64,000 nucleotides of DNA from Eucalyptus grandis. Lineage: Eukaryota > Streptophyta > Magnoliopsida > Myrtales > Myrtaceae. The translations under genes were made by a program, and so were the position numbers. The DNA is taken from NCBI RefSeq assembly GCF_016545825.1, contig NC_052620.1:10106001-10170000 (forward strand), in the 5' to 3' direction. Shown one piece after another: positions 49,752 to 61,500 of this stretch. Positions within the stretch are counted from its first letter, which is position 1. Each line of letters begins with the position of its first letter. A model generated the notes under the pieces. The model had not been told where the DNA came from, did no database searches, and worked only from the letters and a program-made list of their open reading frames with translations.

Positions 49752-50440
49752 ACTCTGAAGCCTAACTGATAATCAATGCTTGTGCTTCAAATCTCTCTCT
49801 CTCTCTCTCTCTCAAAAATGCTTCCTGTACAAAATGCTGGGGAAGGGATTTTCATCTCCACAAAAGTTTTCCCCACCTCGAGCGTGCATGACAAACTGAC
49901 AGGGAAGGGATTTTCACAGCAAATACCCTAAATGCTGGGGAAGCTAACGACAAGCATGAATTTCTCTTGCATTTTTTACTGGTGATATACATGAAAATGT
50001 TTTTTTTTTTTTTTTGGTAAAAGTGATATACATGAAAATGTTTATTGCAAAGATCTTGCACAAAGGGAACTATTGTCATTGCCACAGAATATCATTTCTG
50101 AAAACTTTGAAATTACACTGGCCGTGCCAATTCCGATCATCTCCAAAATCCCCAACGTTGGAACGGTTTGATCACCTTTTCGTACACAGAATTCAGAGAT
50201 CAAAATAGAAACGTGAAGATGCTGAAGATACACATTTTGGCTGTGACAAACTCTCAATCCCAATCAACTTATAACTTTCTTATTAGTGCCTCACAAGATA
50301 CATATTCGAATCAAGTGAAAGAAGAGAGCAGGCAATAGAACTGTCACAACAGAGCATTTCCTTAATATTTATATCTCAGTCGCTGTCTACTTCCACGTAC
50401 TTAAGATCCCAAATAGAAGCTTGCTCATCTGCATGATCAT
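49752..50440. other. Convergent intergenic region between 5PTase and EIL genes
   Basis: Holds both 3' UTRs (plus-strand 5PTase and minus-strand EIL). A CT repeat lies at 49793-49814 and a T run near 50000. Two copies of gatatacatgaaaatgttt flank the T run (49984 and 50024), a 40-bp offset duplication. No gene. Confidence 0.6.
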
Positions 50441-52159
50441 TTAGAGCCACTGCTGCCACCATTGCCGTCTCTTTCGGAGAGGGTTCCAATTCAAGTTCAG
50501 ATCTTCTTGTTGCATCTCGAATGCATTGCCCGGCATCAGATCCTCTAACCCGCCTGTGCTCCTCCAATAGCTCATGGGGTCATGGTGATAGTCACCCATT
50601 GCAGCACCACCTCTCTGTCCTACGTCACTTGAATGGGAATCGCCACTGCCAACGCCTCCTTCCTTATCAGCCTTGTGTGACCCCAAACTCATCCAATCAT
50701 CCAGATTCAGCATTGCACTTTGCACCAACGTGTGATGAGGACTTTGTAGCCCGCTCTCGTACTCAGCCAGTTCAGTTCCACTCTCAGCCTCAGCCAATCC
50801 AAAATGATTCACAGCCGCATTACCCACTTTAATGCTACCACCGTCGCTGGTGTCATCCTCGCTTTTCTCAGCTCCATAGACGCACTGTGACTCATGATCA
50901 GTTCTCGAATTTCTGTCGATGAACCCCGAGCTCAGCTGGCTCTGTGGGCACTCAGCATTTTGGCAAGCATACAGCGTGTACTCATCGACCTCCCTGTGAA
51001 ACACGCACTTCCTCTTCTCGAAGCTGCTCCACGTCGTCTCCCTGTTCTCTTCCTCTCTCTCTTCTTGGGAAGGCGAAATCTTGAGGCACCGCTGTGTCTG
51101 GAGCAAAAGGGCCTCCTCTTGGTCGACCACCTTCGACCAGATGGCGGTTTCCTTCGCTGACATCTTGTCCTGCAGGCTCTTGGAATGCCTCACAAGCCGC
51201 CGCATCTGGTCCAAATTCGGCGACATGTGCTTGATGACGCTGGCCAGGACGCTCACTTTCCAGGCCTTTTTCAGATCGTGGGGCTTCTTATATGGCGGCA
51301 GCCCTTGTTCATGCGCGATGCCTTGGTTGCCCCACCAGAGCTCGGTTCCGGTGGGCCACCACGGAGGAGCCAAGCCTTTCTCCATCGGGAATTTCCTCTG
51401 CGGAGGAGCGCAGTGCTGGATGAGAGCCGATAGAATCGACCCAAGCGTGGTGTCCTGCGATGAGGGCTGTCAATTGTCGACACAATTCGACACAGACTGT
51501 ATTTCTGCATGAAGTGTACGAGAAAAATTCAAAAGTTTCCTGGAGACAGCCAATCTCCCCCTCGGAGTTACGAAAGCAGACACCGACGCCATCGACTATC
51601 GACCAGATTCTTTGGAAAGCAGACATTGACAACGAATTCAACGAGTGGAGACGAAGCCTACCGGCAAGTCATAGAGGAGGTGCATGTACGAACTGGGGTC
51701 AGCCTCCCCGGATTCGTCGAGGACTTGAGACATGTACTCGGCGATGGCAAGGGGGGCGTTCTGGTCGAACTTCACCGTCTCCTTCCACCACTCGCGGAGG
51801 CTCTCAGAGGAGCCGGTGACCGGCTTGCCGTGCTTGGGGACGATCCCGTACACGAACCCCCGCGCGTTGCACACCTCCATGATCTTGACCATGTACTTGA
51901 GGATCGAGTCCTGCGCCCGCGCCATCTTCTTCCTCCGGGACGCCTCCTCCTTGGCCAGGGGCTCGTGCCGGCCTCCTCCGGCGGCGGCGGCGTCGTCCCG
52001 TTTCTCCTTCAGCCTCTGGAGGCGCATGCGGTCCTTCCACATGCGCTTCTGCAGGTCGCGGTAGCTGATCTCTTCCTCCTCCGGGTCGTCATCCTCGTCC
52101 CGATCGGGGTCCCCGCCCGGGCTCCACGGCTCCATCACTTCGCCGATGATCTCGACCAT
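50441..52159 (-). CDS. EIL: EIN3-like transcription factor, EIL4/EIL5 type
   Basis: Nuclear DNA-binding protein of the ETHYLENE-INSENSITIVE3-like family; members act in ethylene and, for some, sulphur responses. Two exons, 51662-52159 and 50441-51454, joined in frame (LLYDLP then DTTLGS), giving 503 aa. The acidic N-terminus is followed by RMWKDR (39-44), a basic block [18 protein letters not shown] (73-90), GFVYGIVP and [16 protein letters not shown] (112-127). Exon 2 continues with [14 protein letters not shown] sequence ([15 protein letters not shown]), [24 protein letters not shown] and LQDKMSAKE. The C-terminal half has [11 protein letters not shown] and [14 protein letters not shown], as in the Arabidopsis EIL4/5 branch. 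The intron falls inside the DNA-binding domain. The start MVE matches the family N-terminus. A TATA-like site at 52191-52198 is very close, so the start is not fully certain. Confidence 0.95.
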
Positions 52160-52190
52160 CTCCTCGAGGGCTTCTTCTCGTGCGGCGGCT

Positions 52191-52198
52191 TTTATATA
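52191..52198 (-). promoter_or_regulatory. TATA-like element upstream of the EIL gene
   Basis: The minus strand reads TATATAAA, 32 bp before the ATG at 52159. If used, it would leave almost no 5' UTR, or would favour the ATG at 52135 (MEPWSP). It may be a chance match. Confidence 0.35.
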
Positions 52199-52199
52199 G

Positions 52200-54841
52200 G
52201 CGGAAGGGTAGAGATCAGAGGCGGTTCTGGCGACGGTGGCGGGAAGTGGATTGTGTGACGTTCGAAGGGTTTATGCGAGGGTGGCGACGGGGGGCGATGC
52301 AATCGAGGGCGTGAGTACAAGTGAACGCCGCCGGAGCGATGCATGCAGGCCACCTCCCGCATGTGGCCTCTCTCTCTCTTTCTCTCGCAAGCAATGTTGT
52401 GAACACTGAATTCCAGGCATCATATTATATGGGGCAACCGCGCCAGAGGCTGACGTCATAAAAGAGGACTCACGTATTCGGAATGGATATAAGAATTTCT
52501 TCCTCGACTGTACAGTCTCTCTCTATAAATAAGCTTAGCAGTATAGCAGGGATATATCTCTTCTTTTCCGAGATAAGAATTCTATTTTTCTAAGTTAATG
52601 CGGAGAGTGATAGGCTCATTATTTACGGCACGTCAGTGGGAATTTAGTGAGAGGATCTATTGGATTTTCTTGGGACATCATAGAGAAATGGAATTCTATT
52701 AATAGGGGGTTCCGGCACTAATTTATATGTGTTTCCGTGCAGCAATAAATGAGATTCATAGTCCTTGGAGAGGATCAGAGACTGCTTTTGGAAGGTTCCT
52801 GGCCCCTAACTTCTCGGTCTTGGGATGGTTGCTGTTCGTCTACGGCGGTCACTCATGTCGAGGGGTTCTTTTGTAGTTCCCAGTTGTTGTAGTGGGTTGT
52901 GCAGGCTTTGCATGCCTTTTCCTTGTTTGCCGCTCTTATGTTTAGCAGCCCTCTTTTGCATCCGACTCCCTTCCACTCATTATGACTTGTTGAGTGCAAA
53001 TTTTATAGGAGTCGATCTTATGTAAATCGTTGGTTTAAGCTCAATATATTATTACATTTCATAAAAAAATAATAATAAATAAATGAGATTCATGCAACGT
53101 GAGTAACATCATTTTATGACATTAATCGCTCTATTGATGGCACAATGACAATCATTTTCAATCCACTCAAATTTGACATTGGGATCCTCACCTTGGATGT
53201 CGAGGGCTTAATATGACAAAAGGTTGCGTAAGATGCGTACTTAATCAATTTCAAATAGGCTCAGCATTGAACTGGAAGGGAGATTTTACAAAGTGGTCTT
53301 ATTCCTTCTTGATTTGACAATTATAACTTTCCGCTCTATCCAATAAATTAAGAGTTGGGGTTGTAAATTTAAAATAAAAGAAGGGCCAACTTTGCCCAAA
53401 TAAACTTTAAAGTCTTGTTCTTCCTCTTACAGCAATAATCGTGAGGTAGATGAGAGAGAGAGGAGACAAAGAAAAAGAGAAGAAAACGCAAGAAAGAGAA
53501 AGAAGAAGAGGGTTCATCCATGCATGCTCGAGAGGCCACAACGAGCCGGATCAACTTCCTTTTGTAGGGCCTCGTAAAGATTCAAACGCCTTATCCGTTT
53601 AATCGAAGGAATTCTCATAATTAAGCTGTAAAATTTGGATCTATTTGAATTCTGAGTTGGGTTGAATTTAGGAGTTATTTAATTGCAAAATTATGTGGTA
53701 ATGGAAGTTTAAGGTGTCGTGGAACTGTCAAATTTGATGGGAATAGATTTAGAATTACGGTTTGGTCAAAATGAAAATTTAAATTTTCGTATGTTGCTTC
53801 TCAATTAAAAATTTCTTATTTTGGCGATGCATATCACTTGTTTCCGGCCATCTTTTGAGTTGGCAAGTGTAGGATCTTTTTGTAATTCAAAAAGGTTTCT
53901 TTTGATGGTAAGCTCACTTGTATCGGTTTAATGAAGATAGTTGTGGCATACGACCAAGGTTTGCGAGCGAGCTACATATAGTGAACAACAATGAGTGTCT
54001 ACAATAGACTAACTTTTCATTGGTGTGTAGGGTCTTTTTATCACCCAATAAGTATAGTTTAGTTGAGTATTGACTAATGAAGTCATTTGCTTAATTTATT
54101 ATATTCATTTCTCACTTATTTGATTTATCAGCTGAAGTGGCTTTCATGGTTTATTTTTTACTTTTCTAGGTGAGGTGCTCATTTTTTTCTTTGAATTTAT
54201 AATATCATACTTGGAAATTGATAAGGATTAGGCATATTATGTGCAATGTATGATTTGGTTAAAAGGAAGAATGATGTTTAAAGCATATTTATTTCATAAT
54301 AACTATATAGGGTGGTCACTATCCTTTTTGCTTTTTAAAATGATGAAATATCGTCTAAAATAATTTGAGTTGATTGATTGTGAATGGTTAAAAAATGTTT
54401 TGTAAAACGAATTGCGAGAGGTTATAAGTATTGATTTGTTACTCCGGTTGTAAAATGATTTCTAGTTGAGTTGAATTGCCCAAGGATACATGTTTGGAAT
54501 CAATCAAACTTTGATACATAAGATTTCAAATCTGCGCAAGCCTTTCTTTTTGCTTTTGTCAATTGGATTTTGTTGACAAGTGTCAACTAGTTAATTTAAT
54601 AAAGCTTGCAATTTCGATTATTTACTTTTCTCACGTTGCGTGCGACCATATTCTAACAATCGAAATATTTCTTACTAAGTTCACTTGTCCTGTACCCTGG
54701 GCAGTCGTCAGAAAATACATTTTCTTAATTATGACTGGTAAAAAATTAGCCAAATCTTTCAATTGGATCCGTTCATTAAACTCAAATAAATTCAAGTTAG
54801 GTTTTTCCTCTCTTTCTTTATTCTTTATTTTCTTAGGGATA
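52200..54841. other. Intergenic region upstream of the EIL gene
   Basis: GC-rich near 52.2-52.35 kb with a CT repeat (52367-52388), then AT-rich. A GA-rich stretch lies at 53450-53515. No gene or element border recognised. Confidence 0.5.
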
Positions 54842-55200
54842 ATAATATAAATGACCCCTGAAAATTGATCAATCCAATGTGGTCTTTAAATTTTTAATTG
54901 GTTCAATATAATCGTGAATTTTAACGCAATGTACAATAATTTATTTAATGTTGTCTCTGAACTTATGGTATATGTTCAATTTAATCATTAAATTATATGA
55001 AATGGTCAATATTATCTTTTTATTAGTTCAAGTTTGGAGACAATTTTGAACTACTTCATATTGTTTAAGGACTAAATTAAACATATACTAAAAGTTTACG
55101 AATCATGTTCCAACAACTCAATTGAATTAAAATTCAGATATCACATTGAATAAATTAAAAATTCATGAACTATGTTATATGGGATCATTAGTGTCATCCC
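54842..55200. mobile_element. Fold-back MITE, family C (second copy)
   Basis: The left end reads gggataataatataaatgacccc and the right end on the minus strand reads GGGATGACACTAATGATCCC. Inner arms also pair: ggtatatgttcaatttaatca on the left against AGTATATGTTTAATTTAGTC on the right. Shares the atattcaattta phrases of the 43155-43590 copy. Confidence 0.65.
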
Positions 55201-56524
55201 TTTTTCTTTTTTGCATTTGCTTAATAGATAAATCTTTTATCACCCAAGATGGCACTAAAAAGATAAAAAAACCCATGACCGATCGACCAGACGCTTTAGC
55301 AAGTTCCTATGTCCATGTCCACTCATCTTTCATTACACAACTTAGAAGCAGTTGCCATTGGGGGCCATTGCCTAAGTACGAATGTTGCTGGCGTCTCCAC
55401 TACCTCGACTCGAATAATAAAATCAATCTGCAAACGCATTAAACAAATTATGTCTGAAAACATCACCACTTACGAAAAAGGGAAAAGTGTAAGAGAACAT
55501 TCCAGCTGCTCCCCCATAACTTTCATCTTCATATTAAAAAAAAATGTAATATTGATAGCACTACCGTGAGAATATACAAGAATATCCACCTTACCAGCTT
55601 TCGAGAAGGGGAAAAAAATCATGTACGTAAATATTTCAATAAACAAAAGTAGATCCTAGACATGCCACTAAGCCTAAAATATGGTAAGTCGGCTGCCAAA
55701 AGTAATCGCATTATCTATGACAACTTTATTTTAAAAGGGGGAAGCTACGACGCAATTCAAAGTACTCCATGCTACGTAGCTATAAATCAAAATTAATTTG
55801 AAATTGGTGGGTGTATTAAAGGATCAGCATATTGCAAGTAAACTTTTAGCCAATGATCCATATTCGACAACTAATAAATTATCCGTGAGTTGTCAAATAT
55901 TTGAATGATCCCAATTTGATTTGTATCTTTGTTTGATCAAGATGGTTCTCGAACCAAATATCTTTCACCAAAGAAAATGTTTATTTATATTTATGGCTTG
56001 CATTGAGTCTTGTGTCATTTCATAAAAGAAGTTGCGGATTCTAATGCAATTATGATAAAAGTAAATAATAAATCTAAAGCCATTGAGAATAAATGCGAAT
56101 TGAGGATAAGTGAAAATAGCAAAAACTGAGTATATTTGGGTTTGTTGTGCAAAAGTGCATTCCCTTACAATAATGTTTTTCCACTATTTACAATCTAACA
56201 TTATGAATAACCGTTTTTTTGGCGGTTATCACTTCAATATTAAATATTCTGGAATCTTTGGTATCGCGCTGATAACTGTATCATCTTTTTTGCTACGTCT
56301 TTAGTACCAAGCTCTTTAGAAACTATTTTCATATTTATCCTTTTGCTCGTGGGTGATACTTGATACCGAACCGTCGATATCTTTGATAGCAAGTCTCGCT
56401 CAAACTATTGTAGACCTTTTTTTTTCATATATATATTGGGCTTGGTGGGCTTCATTATCTACCCATGGCCCATTAGGCCAATTTTTGGTGGTAACAATCT
56501 TACATTGCCCATATGTTTATAGAG
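55201..56524. other. Intergenic sequence, no gene recognised
   Basis: AT-rich. Two overlapping short frames (55146-55442, 55309-55569) show no domain. Nothing else supported. Confidence 0.5.
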
Positions 56525-56870
56525 TTTATATCACGAAAAATCTCAAATTGATACTTATGTGACAAATTTATCATATATTAATTTTTGGGTCATCAAAACA
56601 CACAAATTGATATACTTGTAATATATTTACTCTCATCAAATTTTACCATAAAATTGTTGAGTTGGACATGACTAATTTATAAGGAAATTCATAACAATTT
56701 GGGTTAAATCTGTGACAGGTGTATCAATTTGAAATTTTTAGTAATCAAAAAATCAATTTGAGATTAATTTATCACGATTATACTGGTTTGAAATGTTTGA
56801 TAATCTAAAAATTAGATTAAAGTAAATTTGTCACAAATGAACTATTTTAGTATTTGATCTTTATCTATTT
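56525..56870. mobile_element. Fold-back MITE, family A (second copy)
   Basis: Starts tatatcacgaaaaatctcaaattgatac, like the copy at 13759. The left side contains tgtgacaaatttatcatatattaatttttgg and the right side on the minus strand contains TGTGACAAATTTACTTTAATCTAATTTTT, so the ends can pair. No ORF. Confidence 0.6.
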
Positions 56871-57290
56871 AAGTGGAATTATGGAAATTGTAGGAGCGAA
56901 TAATTGGGTCGGTCCAACCTAGGACGAAATCGTACGGGACTAACTTGACTTATTCTAGTCCGGACCCCGGGGGGACCAAGTAGGCTCTTGGGTGGAAAAT
57001 AATGAAATTGGCTTTGACCCGCTTGAGCTTGACTCCCAATAATTTGGTCACGTTTTCTACTAAAAAAAGGAAAGATAAATACCCTAAAAATGAATCTCGA
57101 GCCTAGGAAGGAGAGGGAAACATCGAGGCCTTGACCCCAATGCCACAAATTGTTCACACCGCACGTTCTCACACGATGATAGTTGTACCACTTGAAACTA
57201 AACCTAGTCACGGGTCGACTTATAGTGCACGATTCCTAGGCAAATCGGTTCAGAATCGGGAATCGACTTAGGTTCTGGAATATACGTGCA

Positions 57291-57298
57291 TATATAAA
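57291..57298 (+). promoter_or_regulatory. Candidate TATA box for the DUF630/DUF632 gene
   Basis: TATATAAA lies 1.26 kb upstream of the ATG. If used, the 5' leader is long and may contain an intron; CT/GA runs at 57575-57640, 57795-57835 and 57930-57945 fit a plant 5' UTR. Inference only. Confidence 0.35.
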
Positions 57299-57299
57299 T

Positions 57300-58554
57300 G
57301 TAGTGCAAACTTCTCTTTCCGCCGCTTTTCCTTTTTATCATGGAAAAAAGAGGCAGAAAAGAAAAAGGCACAACCTTCTCCCCTCTCCCAACCTTAAAAA
57401 GAAAAAAAAACGGATTTCAAGGAGCCGTTGGAAACCTAGGGGCATTCTCGTCTTTTCACTTACCTTTTTCCCGATGAGAACCTGCCATATAAGTCCTCGG
57501 GCTGACACATTCACTCTGTTTTTTCCCCCTCTGCGCCGAGGAAAAAAGTTGTCTTGGTTCGTCTCCAATGGCTGGATTTAGAGAGAGAAAGAGACTGGTC
57601 CTGGTCCTGGTCTAGAGAGAGAGAGAGAGAGAGGATGGTCCTTTGCATTTCCCTTGCTGGGGTCCTTTCGCTTTGCATCCCTTCCGATCTGATTTGACTG
57701 CATGAAAACTGGAATGAGCGCTCTAATCCGACGCGCGAAACGAGGCCGCTTTCTGTCAAAAATGCATTAAGACTGTAGCAGATTCCCTCCGTCTCTCTCT
57801 CTCTCTAACCCCGCTTTTCAACGCTGGTTTCTCTCTCTCGTCTGCGCCGCGTACCTGTGTCTCTTTTTTCACCCATCAGTCCATTTTGCATTCATCATCA
57901 TCGCCTGCAGAGCTTACTCTGCTTCGGGGAGAGAGAGAGAGGGGGAGAGACTTTACCGGAAAAGGGGAGTGCTTTTTTAGCTCGTCCCGTTCATCGCTTT
58001 CACTCTGTTTCAGGTTTCCGTTTAGGAGGTCTATGATTTATGAGTCGCCAACTACTCTCTTGTTGCTTGCGAATGCTGCTCTGTCTTCTGCTCAGAGGCG
58101 TGAAAGCTACTGGTCCTCTGCTTCTCTCGTTGCTCGGGTAAAGCGTGAAGCCAAAAGAGAAACCCTCGGGACTGAAAGCAGGTTGAACCATTTATTTTCT
58201 TCCAACATTTAATATTACCATCTGGGTCTTTTTTTAAAAATGAAATGAGGAAGCAAGTTTTCATTTTTTTGGGGGGCCTAGTACAAGGAATGAGCTACAT
58301 TATGTTTTCTGGTGCGAGTGTGTTGAGGTTGTTCTATTCTGTGTTTGCCTCAGGACTTTGAAGAATGGTTTTTCTGGGTTCTCCTCTTGTTGGGTTCTTT
58401 CGCTTGAGGTGGTGTTGAAGTGTACTGCTTGGTGGGTGTTTGTTTACTTGCGATTTGAGGTTGAATTTGGATTTTGCAAATTACAAAAAAGGTGGGTGAT
58501 GCATGTGCTGAGTTTGAGCTGAGTTCTTGCCGCTTTTGACCGGTTGAAGAAAAA
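57300..58554 (+). other. Probable promoter and 5' leader of the DUF630/DUF632 gene
   Basis: Several CT/GA microsatellite runs and no gene of its own. The 82-108 codon frames here (57511-57759 minus, 57886-58212 plus) are low-complexity and not called. Confidence 0.4.
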
Positions 58555-61500
58555 ATGGGCTCTGCGAACACAAAACTTGATAGAAATGACGCCCTCCGTT
58601 TGTGTAAGGCCAGAAAGAAATTCATTAAGGAAAGCATAAACTCCAGATATGCACTAGCCGCGGCTCATGTGTCTTACATTCAGTCTCTTAAAAACATCGG
58701 TGTAGCTCTGCGGCGATACGCGGAAGCTGAGATGTTGATGGAGTCATCTCTCTCCACTTCCGCCACTGAGATTGAGAAAACTCCTTCGCATTCCTCTTAC
58801 CCGTCCCCATCTCCTTCGCACATCGTGGATGTATCGGATTCGCCACTGAACAATGGAAGCCCACTTTCACCGCTGACGGCTAGAATGAGTTTTATGAAAT
58901 CAGGGGGTTCAACTTCCGTGACCATCTGTTTGAATCCTCTTGCTAGTACGAGATTTTTGGATGATGATACGATGGCATTTGGGATCCCACCGCCGCCCCC
59001 CCCTCTGCCACCTGAATCTAGTGGCACTTGGGACTTCTTCGATCCTGTTGATGAGAATGAGAGCTTCAGGTTTGATGGCCACTGTGGAGTTGATATGAAT
59101 TTCGAGAGTTTTCGAGACTGGTCGCAGTTTAGGGGTGAAAAGCTTGACCATTTAAAGGTAAATTCAAGTGAAGCTGATGTATTTCATGATGCAGAATCAG
59201 TTGTCAAATCAGAAACGAAAGATTGTGTGAAATCAGGTGATATATCCACTACAAGTAACAGCCATAGTTTAGCGGTGGAGAACACTAGTAAATCGATCAT
59301 TCTAGGAGGTCTGCAAGGTGGTTCGAAGCAAGGATCAGCTACTGAGGCAAGGCTGGTGGGGACAGAACATAGTGCCAATGATCCGGGCCAAAGTTCACAG
59401 GACAAAGGTGGTATTGGACATTCGAGTTCTGTGGTAGAAATGACTGCAGCAAGCAAAGATTTAGGCGCTGAAAGAGAGGACCCTTCCGAGTATATTACCC
59501 ACAGGGCAAAAGATTTCCTTTCAAGCATAAAGGACATTGAGCACAAATTCTTCAGGGCTTCAGAGTCTGGTAAGGAGGTCTCCAGAATGCTTGAGGGAAA
59601 CAAAATCAGGGTGCTATATGCAGAGGATAAAGGTATACCGATGATTGCTTTGCTTGATAATCTCTTTGTATTCCTTGTTTGATAAAATCATCAGAATCGT
59701 CTTCTTGCACACTATCCATGAATCCAGGTTTGTGACTTTCTTAAAATAACTAAATTCTTGTAGGTCAGTCATCCTCATCGGCTTTGTTGGGAGCTTTTCA
59801 GCATGTATGCTGCCGCCAGAAGCCTCCACTCATATCTCATGGTAACTTCAATGTTTCTTTGTAAAACTGGCCGCAATGGACATCAGATGTACCTGCTTTT
59901 ATATTGATGCTTTTGACTAGTTTGTCATTTAGTCTCTTTTCAAGCGTTTCCTGGTCTTGCCTTCCGATGAATATCGTGATTTAAGATAAGCAATTTGTCA
60001 TGGTTTAATGCTGCTGACGATTGATGAAAAATATTTGTTAGTGATGGTGCAACAGATTTTGTTGTATTTTTTTATTTTTTGCAGTACCCTTACTTTCCTT
60101 GGGTTTATGGTACTATAATAAACAACTTTCAAACTTGTGAACACAAATTTATTGTGTCATGCGCCACTATTTTCAATAGACACCATGAATTCCCATCTCA
60201 TATAATACAGTCTGCTTCAGAGTCTGCTTCAGGTTGATTCTTTTTTTTTCTCTTTTTAATGGATGCAAGTTCTTATAAATTTTGATAGCACATGGACAAC
60301 ATGGAAAAAGGATGATTATATGGAAAAGGACAACATCTTCTCGGTCATCTTCATCAAGAAATCCCCTAAACGGAGCACCGAAAGATGATGTCAGTGACAG
60401 TGGAAGTGATTTCATTGAAGAGTTCTGTATGATTTCGGGAAGCCATTCATCGACTTTGGACAGGTTATTTGCTTGGGAAAGAAAGCTTTACGATGAAGTC
60501 AAGGTACTTACTTTTTTGGTAAATCTGAATTTTATCTTGTTCATTCTTTATGGATATTGAAGTTATATTTGTTGGCCAAGTTTCATTTTCGTATAGATGT
60601 AATAGACAATTTGATAGCAGAAAGTGCAATAAGCCCTAAAGTAATGTATGGAATGCAATTGGTTCTAAATCTTTTTCAATTGATGCAATAAAGTTTTTAA
60701 CATTAAAAAAGAAATATGCAATGAAGTCTGATTGAAAACTTATTAATAGCCACCAAAAATTGACTATATGGCAGCTTGAGAGGGTTGCCATATAGAAGAA
60801 ATTTGTGAAGATTTGACTGGAGCGACTTGATCGCACTTTTTTGGGAAGATTTACAGTACGATTCCATCAAATGAAAGGTTTAGGACTTGATTTAATTCTT
60901 TATGCAAGGTTTAGGACTTGATTTAAACCTTACCACTTGAGAGGTTTTACTTTCTCGCTGTGGGGGTTGTCATAATTAAACATGTAGGGAACGTTAAAAA
61001 GTTGGAGGGGGATAAAAGTGGAGAAAGGAATTGAATGCAATGTCACGAGCAGTTTACTTCTTTACTTCGATCGTCGCCTAAAAGAAGTGGGCTAAGAAAG
61101 ATGTTGCAGTCTGAAACGGAACTCATATCATGTCTTGTGCCTGTAGAAAGGAACGTCCAATCCTCCTACAAATGAGATGGGCATTCCTCAAGGGTTTGTC
61201 CTGTCCTATTTGCAGGTTTGCACCAGAAACAAGAAACAGAATGGATTTGGAATGAGGATCTCATTCCAGCTCCCATTCTTTCTACTGAACACACCCTCGG
61301 AAACAAATAAAAATTTCCTTCATATGGAAAGGAGGGATATCAACCTTTGGACCTATGGGGTTTGATGTAAATCCTCTATAGATCTATTACCCATACCTAT
61401 TAACTTCAAGAAGGAACAACTATATCTATCTGTATGTTTAAGTCAAGAGTGGCATCTGTCTCACATTTTTGCTTTCCAAAATATTCCTGCAATGTATATA

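Noticed and set aside
50521..52258. Several plus-strand frames opposite the EIL gene (up to 249 aa)
   Set aside because: Antisense shadows of GC-rich EIL exons; the minus-strand protein carries the EIN3 domain.
56879..57211. 110-codon minus-strand frame upstream of the DUF630/DUF632 gene
   Set aside because: No recognisable domain, no matching exons, and it overlaps probable repeat and promoter sequence.
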